Positions 18,488 through 28,360 are shown, counted from the first letter of the stretch. The stretch: 47,406 nt of DNA from Victivallales bacterium (GCA_017548425.1 JAFZAB010000077.1:1-47406), one strand, 5' to 3'. Translations and numbers: made by a program. The notes: a model not told the origin generated them from the sequence alone.

Positions 18488-18833
18488 AAATCAGATAATC
18501 GTTTATCAACTGAATGAGACAATGTGTTTGGTCGTACTTCTCGAAAACGAAACTGTTTGGCTGACACAGAAACAGATAGCGTTGCTCTTTGGAACAAAAC
18601 GTTCAACAATTACCAAGCACTTAGCCAATATTTATAAGGATGGTGAAGTGGACGAACAGGGCACATGTTCCATTTTGGAACATAAGGGGCATGAAGGCAA
18701 ACAGTTTTATCGTACGAAATTCTATAATCTCAATGTAATACTTTCTGTTGGATATCGTGTAAACTTCTTCTTGGCAATGGCCAAATATGTCTTTACTGAT
18801 TTTTATGACTCACATAGAACAAAGCAGGAATGA
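18480..18833 (+). pseudogene. Truncated RhuM-family protein
   Basis: From ATG 18480 the N-terminal 90 or so residues fit RhuM: VVLLENETVWLTQKQIALLF, HLANIYKDGEV, KFYNLNVILSVGYRVN. Relatives then continue with a RGTQFRIWA-type segment; here homology stops and the tail (FFLAMAKYVFTDFYDSH...) runs antisense into the last 41 bp of the RND pump gene. This looks like a recombination or deletion junction near 18760-18790 that removed the rest of the gene. It overlaps the ORF6N remnant at its start. Confidence 0.7.
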
Positions 18834-21800
18834 AATACAATGTCAGGAACATGGCGAACAAGAGACCGCCGACTACACCGATTCCGCAACTAGAACGGAT
18901 TTCAAAGCCGATGCCCCGCCCGAACGCCATCGGCAGCATTCCGATCACGCTCGCGATGGAGGTCATGAGAATTGGACGGAATTTCTTCTGCGAGGCCTGA
19001 AGCATTGCATCATGCAATTTCATCCCCGCTGCATTAAGAGTGGATGTTTCGTCCATGATCAGAATAGCATTGTTGACCACAATTCCGATCATCATGATTG
19101 CCCCCAGCATTCCGACCATGGAAAGCAAGGTCCCCGTAAGATAGAGCATCGTGAAAAAGCCCACGAACCCGAGGGGAACGGTGAACATGACAAGAAATGG
19201 ACGGCTCAATGATTCCATGATGGCGGCAATGACAAGAAACGTCAGGAAAACCGCCGTTATGAGAACCATGATAAAATCCATGGCGCCTTCATTCATCATT
19301 TCCGCCTGACCTGTGAAAACGAGCCGATATCCTTGAGGTAGCTTGGGGGCAAGTTCTTTCTGCAGGACACGCATCAGGTCATCCATGGAGTGGCCAGGGG
19401 CGGAGTTCGCGTAGATCCATGCGGTGCGTTCCTTGTCCTGTCGCATCAGACTGATCGCAACGGGAGAATCTTTCAGCGTGGCAAGCGCATTCATCGCCAC
19501 CGGCTTCCCTTCCAGAGGAACCGCGGGAATCTCCTGAAGTTGATTCAGCCCCTCCTTTTCCTGCATTTTGACCCGAATGTCAAATGTGTCAACGCCGACC
19601 TTGAATGTTCCAGCCTCTACGCCATCGAAATATCCGATGATGGAAAGTCCCAATGAACTCACTGGAATTCCCAAGTTTTTCAGAAGAGCCCGTTCAGGGA
19701 GAAGTCTGATGCGCGGCTTCGCGCTTCGGCAGCTCGTGTCAATGTCGGTCGCCCATCCAGAACGCCGCAGGATTTCCGCTCCTTCATACGCATACTTCTC
19801 CATGACATCCAGTTCCGGGCCTCCGACGTAGCATGTCAGTTCCTGTCCTGCACCGCTTGTTGGAGTAGGCATGGAAAGCGAATAAAGGAGTCCGCTTTTC
19901 TTCTCCAGATTCTGGCGAATGTCCTCCATGACCTCTTTGATCGGGTCACGTTCGGCCATGGGTTTCAGTATGATAGTGATTTCCGCAAGGTTCACGCCTT
20001 CCGAAACCTGTCCCAAAATTGCGCTTCGATAACCAACAGTCGTGCCAAGCCTTACGACATCGGAACGTCTGCTCAACTCGTCAACCAGCTTCAAGGTTTC
20101 TTCACGAGTAGCTTCAATTCCGTAATTTGACGGAAATTCAAGCACGAGTGAAAGTTCGTTTTGGTCGTAGAACGGCACGAATGCGATTCGCAGCTTTGGA
20201 AGCGACAGGAACAAAAGCGCAACGCAAAGAGCAAAAGCGAGCAGAAGGACGGTTTTCGGATATCGGCGCGTCCAGAGCATCGTTTTGTTGAATCCTGCGG
20301 CAAGATAATCATAGCCTACATCCCAGAAACGGAAAAAACGATCCCAAAAGGTGTTTTTCGCTCCCGTTTCGGGCTTTAGAAGCAATGATGCCAGAATCGG
20401 TGTCAGCGTAAAACTGACAAAGAGGGATGCGAGTGTCGCGATCACCATAACACCCGCAAATGGTCCGACAAGCATACCAACCACCGAAGACAAGGTCGCG
20501 ATCGGAACGAAGACAACAACATTTGTGAGTGCGCTGGCGGAAACGGCGTTGATGACTTCCGCTGTCCCTTCCGCTGCGGATTCCGCAGGGGATTTGCCGC
20601 GTTTCAGCCAGACAAAGATGTTCTCCATCACGATGACAGAATTGGTGACAAGAATTCCCGAAGAGCAGCCTATCGCTACCAGCGTCATCATGTTGAACGT
20701 GTAATCCATCAGCGACATGACGGTGAACGTGATGATGACCGATACAGGCATTGTGATCGAAATGATGAAGGTCGAGCGAGGCTCATGCAGGAAAAGGAAA
20801 AGAAGCAAGGCGGTCAGAACAATGCCGAGTCCGACGCTTCCCCATGCATCTTTGACGGATGACTGTATGTAAGCGGCTCGATCCTTGAACCAAATCAGTT
20901 GCGTGTTTCTCGGCAGTTCTCCAGATGATTGCAGGGCTTCGAAACGCTGGTGCACCTGTTGAATGACTTCCACGGTGTTGGCATCGCTTTTCTTGACGAT
21001 TTCGAGGGCAACGCCAGGTTCCTGGCCGAGGTATCCTTCCTGACGGATCTCTTTTGCCTGGAGCTTGATTTCGGCAATGTCGCCAAGATAGACCTTGTGG
21101 CCACCTATGATGCCGATCTCGAACTCTCCAAGTTCCCTAATATCGTGAAACTCACCGTCGAAGGTAATCGCCGTTTCCCTACCTTTTTCACGAATGTGTC
21201 CCGCAGGAAGCTTCAAGTTGTTTTCTTGTATTTTGGCGACGATCTGCGCGACCGTGAGGTTCATGGCTGTGAGTTTCTCGCGGTCAAGCAATACATGAAG
21301 TTGCATTTCGTTACCGCCATGCAGACGGATCTCTCCGACACCGGGGATACTGGCGAATCGGTCGGAAAGCGTCTTGTCCGCGTAATGATACAAATCGTCC
21401 ACTGATTGGCCGCCAATCAGATACAGGGTTACGACAGGAAGTGCGTTGATGTTGATCTTACTCAGTTGCGGAGTCTTGACATTCGGAGGAAATTCATCCA
21501 CAATGGTATTGATTCTTTCCCGAACCTGATGGATCATGATATCCACATCCGTCCCGTTGACAAATTCCATTGTCGTGGCGCAGACATTTTCCATGCAGGT
21601 ATTGGTGATGTGTTTTAGTCCATCCAAAGAGGCCACGGCATCCTCGATATGTTTTGCGACATCGGTCTCAACCTCTTCGGGAGACGCTCCAGGATATACC
21701 GTGACAACCTGAACGTATGGCACGTCCATTTTGGGTACAGTGTCTAGCCCAATTTTGAAATAGGACAGTACGCCGAAATAGACCAGCATCGCAATGAAGC

Positions 21801-21846
21801 AACCCATTGCGATTTTTCGTTTCACAGAAAGACCACTGAGTGTCAT
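18793..21846 (-). CDS. RND efflux transporter permease, proton-relay residues substituted
   Basis: About 1017 residues from ATG 21846 (MTLSGLSVKRK; GAGAGGTAAGG upstream). The HAE-1/AcrB layout has two repeats, each with one TM helix, a large periplasmic loop and five or more TM helices. The TM4 motif reads GILVTNSVIVMEN where AcrB has GLLVDDAIVVVEN, so D407-D408 correspond to Thr-Asn. In TM10, GIVVNNAILIMD aligns with GLSAKNAILIVE, so K940 corresponds to Asn. These residues carry the proton relay in AcrB, so the coupling ion or mechanism may differ. It forms an operon with the adaptor gene (4-bp gap) and the TetR regulator. No outer-membrane factor is visible. Confidence 0.9.
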   Translation of the reverse strand: MTLSGLSVKRKIAMGCFIAMLVYFGVLSYFKIGLDTVPKMDVPYVQVVTVYPGASPEEVETDVAKHIEDAVASLDGLKHITNTCMENVCATTMEFVNGTDVDIMIHQVRERINTIVDEFPPNVKTPQLSKININALPVVTLYLIGGQSVDDLYHYADKTLSDRFASIPGVGEIRLHGGNEMQLHVLLDREKLTAMNLTVAQIVAKIQENNLKLPAGHIREKGRETAITFDGEFHDIRELGEFEIGIIGGHKVYLGDIAEIKLQAKEIRQEGYLGQEPGVALEIVKKSDANTVEVIQQVHQRFEALQSSGELPRNTQLIWFKDRAAYIQSSVKDAWGSVGLGIVLTALLLFLFLHEPRSTFIISITMPVSVIITFTVMSLMDYTFNMMTLVAIGCSSGILVTNSVIVMENIFVWLKRGKSPAESAAEGTAEVINAVSASALTNVVVFVPIATLSSVVGMLVGPFAGVMVIATLASLFVSFTLTPILASLLLKPETGAKNTFWDRFFRFWDVGYDYLAAGFNKTMLWTRRYPKTVLLLAFALCVALLFLSLPKLRIAFVPFYDQNELSLVLEFPSNYGIEATREETLKLVDELSRRSDVVRLGTTVGYRSAILGQVSEGVNLAEITIILKPMAERDPIKEVMEDIRQNLEKKSGLLYSLSMPTPTSGAGQELTCYVGGPELDVMEKYAYEGAEILRRSGWATDIDTSCRSAKPRIRLLPERALLKNLGIPVSSLGLSIIGYFDGVEAGTFKVGVDTFDIRVKMQEKEGLNQLQEIPAVPLEGKPVAMNALATLKDSPVAISLMRQDKERTAWIYANSAPGHSMDDLMRVLQKELAPKLPQGYRLVFTGQAEMMNEGAMDFIMVLITAVFLTFLVIAAIMESLSRPFLVMFTVPLGFVGFFTMLYLTGTLLSMVGMLGAIMMIGIVVNNAILIMDETSTLNAAGMKLHDAMLQASQKKFRPILMTSIASVIGMLPMAFGRGIGFEIRSSCGIGVVGGLLFAMFLTLYFIPALFYVSHKNQ

Positions 21847-21850
21847 AGCC

Positions 21851-22996
21851 TTACCTCTCAATTTCCAGTTTGTCGCCCTCGCGGACAAAGGCCTGACCTC
21901 TAACAATTACCTCTTTGCCGATGAGCGGCTCGGGAGACAATATTTCCGTGAATCCGTCTGAGGACAACCCGCACTGGACATTCGTCTCTTTCGCTACTCC
22001 ATCTTCGTTCAGGAATACGTTCATATGTCCTTCGCGTCCAGGCAGTACCGCATCCGACATTATGCCCCAACCAGAATGCTCGTCCATTATGATTACCAGA
22101 TCGCATAGCGTTCCTGATTTCAAGGATGTATCTGATGGAAGTTTTGCTTTGATCTCAAATGTACGACTCGCGGGATCTATGGCCTCCGCCCTAAAGTAAA
22201 TCGAACTTTGGCAGACTTTTTTTCCTCCGAAGTACACATCAATGGTTATTCCTGGTTTCAGACGTTCCCAATAAATAGCACTAATCCGGCAACTGATTTC
22301 CCGACTGGCGGGGTCTTCCACGGAAAGGATTGGCGTTCCTGCTCCAGCAAACTCTGACTCTTCTTTGTATTTCTCTAAAATCAACGCACGATACGGAACA
22401 GATGGGTGTGAATCATCAAGTGTTTTTCTGGCCAGTTTCAAGGCCGTTTCCGCCTGTTGTTCCTTGGCTGCCGCCGCTGTCTCAAGGGCGATCGCCCCTT
22501 CCAGTGTGACTTTTGCACTGTTAAATCCCGTCTCTATCTGTTCGTATGTGTCGGTGGAGACCACATTGGCCTTATAGAGTTGTGTGTTCCTTTTGAAATC
22601 CTGTTCAGCTTTTTGCAGTTTGACCTGAGCCAGCTTCACTCCTTGTTGCATTGATAGACGAGATGCCTTCATGACCTCCAAATCCTTCTGGGCAAGTTCG
22701 ACACGATTGGTGAGATTTTCCAAATCAACCTGGAAAAGGCTCTCGCCAGCCTCTGCGATGGAACCTTCCTCGTAGAATATCTTGTCGATTCTTCCCGAAA
22801 CAAACGAGGAGATGGTTCCTTTTCTTGCCGCCTCCACCATGCCTTGGGCCCGGAATATTTCACGGAATACATGTTCCTGCAATGATGCAGTCTGGACTTT
22901 CACCTTCCTGTCCTTTGCAGTTTTCTGTTGTGTCTCCTTGCTACATCCAAGAAACAGCATGACAAATATGAACGAATACAAAATATGCTTTTTCAT
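21851..22996 (-). CDS. RND periplasmic adaptor (membrane fusion) lipoprotein
   Basis: 381 residues. The lipoprotein signal has FLGC (C18). The biotinyl-lipoyl-like half-motifs (GTISSFVSGRIDKIFYEEGS) flank a coiled-coil hairpin of about 120 residues (LAQKDLEVMKA to ALKLARKTLDD), followed by beta-barrel and membrane-proximal domains. It links the RND pump to an outer-membrane channel encoded elsewhere. GTGAGG lies before the ATG. It sits 7 bp downstream of the regulator and 4 bp upstream of the pump. Confidence 0.9.
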   Translation of the reverse strand: MKKHILYSFIFVMLFLGCSKETQQKTAKDRKVKVQTASLQEHVFREIFRAQGMVEAARKGTISSFVSGRIDKIFYEEGSIAEAGESLFQVDLENLTNRVELAQKDLEVMKASRLSMQQGVKLAQVKLQKAEQDFKRNTQLYKANVVSTDTYEQIETGFNSAKVTLEGAIALETAAAAKEQQAETALKLARKTLDDSHPSVPYRALILEKYKEESEFAGAGTPILSVEDPASREISCRISAIYWERLKPGITIDVYFGGKKVCQSSIYFRAEAIDPASRTFEIKAKLPSDTSLKSGTLCDLVIIMDEHSGWGIMSDAVLPGREGHMNVFLNEDGVAKETNVQCGLSSDGFTEILSPEPLIGKEVIVRGQAFVREGDKLEIER

Positions 22997-23003
22997 GACA
23001 ACC

Positions 23004-23651
23004 TCACAGAGAAAGAAGATTCAGGGAAAACAAGGCGTTTTGCGTGGCTATGTATTTAAGACGACGATAGCAACTTTCAGGAATATCGTCCGTTTTCAAT
23101 ATGTTTGTGAATAAACCGAGATTGGTTGTATATACCACTGCCCCTCCGAAAATAGCGTAAACCCATCCCAGAGCACTTTCAATATCGTCGTTACCGGTAA
23201 TATCGATGTAAACCTTTATGAGGGCCAGAACTAATCGATTGCAGCCGCTCTTCATGATCCGCTTCTTGCCATCTTCGGTAATACTGGCGCTCAGCAAAAA
23301 TGAAATCTCCCAATGGGAGCCATCACCATTCCAGATCATCTTGAAGAAAATATCAATGATTTCAGAAACCAGCTGCCGTTTCCCGTCAGGAGTCTTAAGC
23401 AAATGCTGATTGGTGTTGTAGTATTCTTCCATTTGTTCATAGTCTATGTTGCCGAGTGCGTACTCCCAAACGGCATCGATCAATTTGTCCAAGCCGCCGA
23501 AGTGATAAGTTATCGCATTGGGAACGGCACCTGCCGCCTGGGCTATGTCCTTCGCCTGAACGCCTTTGATGCCATGAAGGGTAAACAATTTCCCCGCAGT
23601 CTGAATCAACAGGTTCCGTGTTTTGATTGTTGGGCTTGGTTTGTCTTTCAT
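23004..23651 (-). CDS. TetR/AcrR-family repressor of the efflux operon
   Basis: 215 residues. The N-terminal TetR helix-turn-helix spans about 10-55 (AGKLFTLHGIKGVQAKDIAQAAG, then NAITYHFGGLDKL; quoted in parts). The C-terminal ligand-binding domain resembles the CerR-type (DUF1956) group. It is the first gene of the regulator-adaptor-pump operon and probably represses it through the inverted repeat at 23687-23708, with a toxic or signalling compound as inducer. Confidence 0.85.
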   Translation of the reverse strand: MKDKPSPTIKTRNLLIQTAGKLFTLHGIKGVQAKDIAQAAGAVPNAITYHFGGLDKLIDAVWEYALGNIDYEQMEEYYNTNQHLLKTPDGKRQLVSEIIDIFFKMIWNGDGSHWEISFLLSASITEDGKKRIMKSGCNRLVLALIKVYIDITGNDDIESALGWVYAIFGGAVVYTTNLGLFTNILKTDDIPESCYRRLKYIATQNALFSLNLLSL

Positions 23652-23686
23652 TCTATTATTTTAATCTTTATTATGGTCTAAAATTA

Positions 23687-23708
23687 GTATTTAAATAATA
23701 AAATACTG
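23687..23708. promoter_or_regulatory. Candidate TetR operator / efflux operon promoter
   Basis: AGTATTT (23687-23693) and AAATACT (23702-23708) form a perfect inverted repeat with an 8-bp spacer, 36 bp upstream of the regulator start. It overlaps the region expected for the -35 of a minus-strand promoter with CATAAT at 23671-23676. The remaining gap to 24121 shows no gene or named element. Confidence 0.4.
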
Positions 23709-24121
23709 CGATTATACGAATTTTCAAACCAAATCAGGCTGATTGCAAACGGAAAATGCACATTGACTGTGGACAAGAGACGGATTTTGGGCGTTTTTAT
23801 ACTTTGAGAAATTCCCGGATGAAGGGCAGAGTTTCACAATTCAGGCGACCCCAAATCGGTTTTCCATAACTGTTCTTCCAAGAAAACGCCATATCTCTCT
23901 TATTCTGAACTTAACGGAGTTGTACTTCAGGGCTAGGGCCTGCCATATCTTTAGAGAATTAGGCAGAAGTCGGACAGAAAATTCTCATGTAAACAACCGA
24001 TTTTTTATCTTCTTTTTGGGGCAGGAAAACTGCCTCCTAAGTAGTAGGTTCCCGAAAGCCGCCTCATAAAAGAAATCAAGGCATTTGCAAATGTGAAGAC
24101 GCATATTACATTGTGTTGTGA

Positions 24122-24194
24122 GGAAGTTTATCTGAATAAAATCGGCCTGGATTTTCCCTGAGATAAACTTCCTTTTGCTAGCAGATAAACTTCC
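24122..24194. promoter_or_regulatory. Three copies of AGATAAACTTCC upstream of the Fic gene
   Basis: The exact 12-mer AGATAAACTTCC occurs at 24161-24172 and 24183-24194 (22 bp apart, two helical turns), and inverted at 24122-24133. The last copy ends 23 bp before the Fic start codon. The Fic protein carries an N-terminal helix-turn-helix, so these are good candidates for its own operator. Confidence 0.55.
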
Positions 24195-24217
24195 ACAAAA
24201 GACAGGGGATATGGGAA

Positions 24218-25150
24218 ATGCCTTTCATAACAATAGAGAAAATTGCAGAAAAATGGGGAATAACCCCCAGACAAGTACGAACTTATTGTGCTGAAGGCCG
24301 TATTCTCGGTGCGACACTCATTCATGGGGAATGGCAAATCCCCGATGATGCCGTCAAGCCGAAGCGCAAAAGCCGCAGGACATTCCCCAAGACTATCCTT
24401 GATATATTGGAGGCTGAACGCAGTTCACGCATTTCTGGCGGATTGTACCACCGCCTCCAAATCGACCTTGCCTACAACTCAAACCACATTGAGGGAAGCC
24501 GCCTTACCCACGAGCAAACACGTTGGATTTTCGAGACGAGAACAATTGGCAACATGGCCGCCGATATTCCCGTGGATGACATCATCGAGACGGCAAATCA
24601 TTTCCGTGCAGTCGATATGGTTATTGCAACCGCCACGTCTGCCCTTACGGAAGCCTACATAAAACGGCTACATGAAGTCTTGAAGAGCGGGACAAGCGAC
24701 AGTCGCAAGGACTGGTTTGCAGTCGGAGACTACAAGCGATTGGACAATGTGGTCGGTGATATGGAGACATGCCCTGCGAAAGACGTGCACCGCGAGATGG
24801 TAAAGTTGCTATCTTGGTGGAAGAGCGCTGATAAGACCCTTGAGAACCTGCTTGACCTGCATGTGAGATTCGAGAAGATACATCCGTTCCAGGATGGAAA
24901 TGGTCGCGTAGGAAGACTGATTCTTCTAAAGGAGTGCCTCAAGTATAGCATAACGCCGTTTGTGATTGCGGAAAATTTCAAACAGTTCTATTATCTGGGG
25001 CTTTCAGACTGGCGACAAGGAAACCGCCTGCGCCTCATGGATACCTGCCGCACAGGGCAGGATGTCTTCATCCTCGGTCTTCGGCAATTCGGACACATGA
25101 AACTCGCTGAAAAGGCCGCCGCGGACATGGCGCGTGAGGAGAAAGTTTGA
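24218..25150 (+). CDS. Fic-domain AMPylase with N-terminal DNA-binding domain
   Basis: 310 residues. The N-terminal winged-helix/HTH (about 1-48; IAEKWGITPRQVRTYCAEGR) is followed by a Fic domain with the complete active-site motif HPFQDGNGRVGR (222-233). An inhibitory helix motif of the S/TxxxE(G/N) type, SNHIEG (88-93), precedes the core, as in class II Fic proteins, so activity is probably autoinhibited. It transfers AMP (or another nucleotide part) to a hydroxyl on an unknown target. No separate antitoxin is seen. The repeated 12-mers upstream suggest autoregulation. Confidence 0.88.
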   Translation: MPFITIEKIAEKWGITPRQVRTYCAEGRILGATLIHGEWQIPDDAVKPKRKSRRTFPKTILDILEAERSSRISGGLYHRLQIDLAYNSNHIEGSRLTHEQTRWIFETRTIGNMAADIPVDDIIETANHFRAVDMVIATATSALTEAYIKRLHEVLKSGTSDSRKDWFAVGDYKRLDNVVGDMETCPAKDVHREMVKLLSWWKSADKTLENLLDLHVRFEKIHPFQDGNGRVGRLILLKECLKYSITPFVIAENFKQFYYLGLSDWRQGNRLRLMDTCRTGQDVFILGLRQFGHMKLAEKAAADMAREEKV

Positions 25151-25232
25151 AAAAAGTGGTATGAACATTGAATCGATGGAGCAAGATGAATAGCATGAGG
25201 AAACCAATTCAAGGTGGCGGGAGTTGCTACAA

Positions 25233-25640
25233 ATGAAATCTTCTTTTCATCTGTCTAATTTCATTTTATTTTGTGTTTTGTTGTTTGTGCCAGTTTTGCT
25301 GTCTTCATGTTTTTCAATCATTGATGCACGGGCTAATACCGCTCATGATGCCATGGCTGCTCAGGTCATGGAAAGGATTCATCTTGGCATGGATATTGAC
25401 GAAGCCATTGCCCTCTTGAAAAAAGAAGGTTTTGTGGTGCGTGAAAAAGAGAAATGGGAAGATTGCCACTATGATTATCAAACAATGTACAGAGCGAGTG
25501 TTGATTTGGAAGGTTCTTCACATATCCCGTGGAATGTAACTTTCAGATATGTGCTAGATATACCTTGTGACCAGAGACCGTGGCTAAATATAACCGCGTC
25601 ATTGGATGGAAAAATCGTCAGGATAAGCCGTGATCCATGA
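25233..25640 (+). CDS. Small putative lipoprotein
   Basis: 135 residues with a hydrophobic N terminus ending in LLSSC (lipobox, Cys near 26). The mature part contains a helix-turn-helix-like LGMDIDEAIALLKKEGF block, reminiscent of BamE/SmpA-type folds (a 'G(M)(S/D)xxE' helix), then beta strands. I do not recognise a family with certainty. GGCGGGAG lies upstream. It is convergent with the next gene. Confidence 0.6.
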   Translation: MKSSFHLSNFILFCVLLFVPVLLSSCFSIIDARANTAHDAMAAQVMERIHLGMDIDEAIALLKKEGFVVREKEKWEDCHYDYQTMYRASVDLEGSSHIPWNVTFRYVLDIPCDQRPWLNITASLDGKIVRISRDP

Positions 25641-25773
25641 AACGGATTGTAGTAATGTATGTAAGACTGATATTTGGTTACTTGTCGAATTATTGATCTT
25701 TTCAAATGGAGAAAACTAGAGTGGAAATACATGAACAGGATGGTTTTCAAGAGTGAAAATAATCACCTAGTTC

Positions 25774-28251
25774 TCATTCCACCACTTCGTAAACATGCAC
25801 GCCAAATGGCGCGAAGCGGTCTTGGAGCACGCCGTCCGACAGCGTGACGTCGCGGTCCTCAAACCAGACGCGGGCGCGTGACATCTTCGGACAGTCGATT
25901 TTCATGGTGACATCCGCCTTGGCCGAATTGGCGCAAATGAGGAAGAGATGGCCGTTGTGGCGCTTGGCCAGCACGCTGATGGAGGGATAGTCGTACATGT
26001 CCTTCTCGGGGCCTTCCGTGACGGTCGCCTTGATTGGCAGACAGCCTTCCTCCAATATCACATCCGACAGCGCGCTGAGCTCCTTGCTTACGCGGCAATT
26101 GTTCTTCCAAATCTCCTCGCTAATGGTCGCGCCTTCAAAGCTTTTGGCCGTGTAGGCAAACCATGTGATGCCGTTGGCGCCGTGGATGATCGCCTCGTAG
26201 CACATGACGCGCAGTTCGTCGGCGTTTGGGAAACGGTGCCAGTCGCCGCCCTTGAAATTTTGGATGATGGGCCAGACCGTCTTGGTCGGATTGCCGTTGC
26301 GCTCAATGTCACGGCGCACATTCGCCAGGGTCCTGATGATTTTGGCGGCTGCGGCGTCTTCATCCCTCTTCTGGTAGAAGCTGTAGATTTCGGGATTAAT
26401 GCCATCCGTCGAATGGACGAACGGATAGTAGTTTGAGTAGCCCTCGGGATTCGGGCTGATCCAGTCCGCCTGTATAGTGAGATGGTCGGGATCAATCCGA
26501 TGGAGAAGCTCGCTCCAACGGCGGACATCGTCCGCGTTGACAAAGGTGGCCGTGTCATCGCCGACATACCATGCCATCATGACGGGGCTGGAGAACTGGC
26601 GCAGGATGTTGCTGAAGTTCAATGAATAGTTCATGGCGGTGTGCCCTGCGTTGGTGAACACCATCACGCCGTGGCGTTCCGCCGCCGCCAGTAACTCCTG
26701 AATGTCTTTCGATCCTTCATATGGATTCGCCAAGTAGGTGTGGACGGTGTTGACGCCTGCTTCCTTCAGGCCCGCGAAAGCCTTGTCGAAGTCGTTGTCA
26801 TTGAAGTCACATCTGTTGAAGCCATAGAAACCGATGGGGAAGAAGGGCTTGCCGTTCAGCAATACCGCGCCGTCCTTTCGCAGGGAGACGTGATTCGGCG
26901 AAATCTTGTCCGTCACATGGACAAAGCCGATGTCCGATGCCTCGTGGCCGAGTTCATCCTTGACCGTGATCTTCAGCATATGGAAATTCGCATCGCCGTG
27001 CGTTTTCTGGGACTCTTCGTTGGGTGCCAGACCGCCAGCGGGAGCATAGGTCAGGTGGCCGCCTTGCGTCCGCTTCATGGCGGAGGTGATGTCGATGTTG
27101 TCCAACGTCACGTTGAGGCTGCTCCAGTCAATGGTTGAATCATCGGTGATTTCAAGTTCGACAGGCGTCTTTGCGTCACGAACTCTGACAGGCGAAATCT
27201 GGCGAATGACAGGCGCCGCGTTGTCCGCACCGCTCCATTTGGTGTCCACGGTCTTGCCGCAGACAACGCGTCTCAGCGTCGGCGTGGCATCGTTCGTGGT
27301 GGTCAACGTGGCTTCGTAGCGCATCCAGCAATTGGCAAAGGGGAGCTTGACAGAGCCTGCCGCCCCACGCAGCCGCTCCTTGGTTTGCGACTCTTCCCAC
27401 TGGCCGTCAGGCGTGCCGTTCTTGTCGGCGCAACGGAACAGCTTGAAGGCAACGGACGTGCCTTCGGGAACGTCCGCATCCCACGAGAAGGTCTGCCCTG
27501 AGCCCTTGCTGACGAATATCGGCCTTGACACGGCAGTGCATGAAGGCGCGAGTGCGCCGCCACTTTCGGTGCACTCGAAATTAACATGCGTGTAGAGGAT
27601 AAAGTTCCAGCTCCTCAGATTCGGCGCGTCGGCGCCAAGCTGAATATATGCCTTGGCGGCGTTTGGCGGGACGTCACCCGTGATGACATTTTCGCTGGCA
27701 CGGTCACTTCTGACACGCGGCAACGTGATGAATTCCTGCTTCACGTCGTTGTCGTTTTCATCCATCCACATGATGAAATTCGGTCTGGACTCGCCCCAGC
27801 CACGATAGGTGACCTGGTCGAGGTTCAGATCGGAGCAGACGCCAATCGACAGGCGGAAACGGCCGCCTGGCGCGACCGCAAAGGACTTCGATCCCATGTA
27901 GAAGCAGGTATCGTCCGAAGTGTTCGGCTGATCGCGGCGGGTGACCAGAAGCCCGGACTTGCCGTCGCGTTTCCCCAGGGCGATTTCCAGCTTGTTGCCG
28001 TAATTATTCGTGATTGTCCACTTCTCGGAGAGCTTTTCGGCACTGTCCATTTTCGCAAAATCTATCGTCGTGCTATTGACGACTTTTGGCCCGATGCGCA
28101 GTGCGCCGTCTTCGCCGATGACACCATGCTCCAGTCGTGTGAATATAGGCGCAACCCCAGGCGTAGCCTCAGTGTGTTGATTGGAGAAATGACGGCAACC
28201 ACAGGCAAGTATCGTCACGACAACTGTAATCAGAAAAAGTGTTTTTTTCAT
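25774..28251 (-). CDS. Secreted TIM-barrel glycoside hydrolase-like lipoprotein
   Basis: About 825 residues from ATG 28251 (GAGGCG upstream). The lipoprotein signal ends in LACGC. The first ~450 residues are beta-rich, with carbohydrate-binding and Ig-like modules. A clan GH-A-like barrel then starts with the typical KDGAVLLNGKPFFPIGFYG entry strand. Candidate catalytic acids are in MAWYVGDD (barrel strand 4 region) and in the later NPEIYSFYQ or EGATISEE stretches, but I cannot assign them. It probably cleaves a plant or host polysaccharide at the cell surface. GH2/GH42-like families or an unclassified family are possible. Confidence 0.65.
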   Translation of the reverse strand: MKKTLFLITVVVTILACGCRHFSNQHTEATPGVAPIFTRLEHGVIGEDGALRIGPKVVNSTTIDFAKMDSAEKLSEKWTITNNYGNKLEIALGKRDGKSGLLVTRRDQPNTSDDTCFYMGSKSFAVAPGGRFRLSIGVCSDLNLDQVTYRGWGESRPNFIMWMDENDNDVKQEFITLPRVRSDRASENVITGDVPPNAAKAYIQLGADAPNLRSWNFILYTHVNFECTESGGALAPSCTAVSRPIFVSKGSGQTFSWDADVPEGTSVAFKLFRCADKNGTPDGQWEESQTKERLRGAAGSVKLPFANCWMRYEATLTTTNDATPTLRRVVCGKTVDTKWSGADNAAPVIRQISPVRVRDAKTPVELEITDDSTIDWSSLNVTLDNIDITSAMKRTQGGHLTYAPAGGLAPNEESQKTHGDANFHMLKITVKDELGHEASDIGFVHVTDKISPNHVSLRKDGAVLLNGKPFFPIGFYGFNRCDFNDNDFDKAFAGLKEAGVNTVHTYLANPYEGSKDIQELLAAAERHGVMVFTNAGHTAMNYSLNFSNILRQFSSPVMMAWYVGDDTATFVNADDVRRWSELLHRIDPDHLTIQADWISPNPEGYSNYYPFVHSTDGINPEIYSFYQKRDEDAAAAKIIRTLANVRRDIERNGNPTKTVWPIIQNFKGGDWHRFPNADELRVMCYEAIIHGANGITWFAYTAKSFEGATISEEIWKNNCRVSKELSALSDVILEEGCLPIKATVTEGPEKDMYDYPSISVLAKRHNGHLFLICANSAKADVTMKIDCPKMSRARVWFEDRDVTLSDGVLQDRFAPFGVHVYEVVE

Positions 28252-28360
28252 TGAAAAACGCCTCGAAATATGAAATAGGAAGTTTTTTTGGGGGGGACGC
28301 ATCCCTCGCCAACAGCGGCTGATAGCTTCTGTTTTTGTGCAATTAACTCCGCGAACCGTA

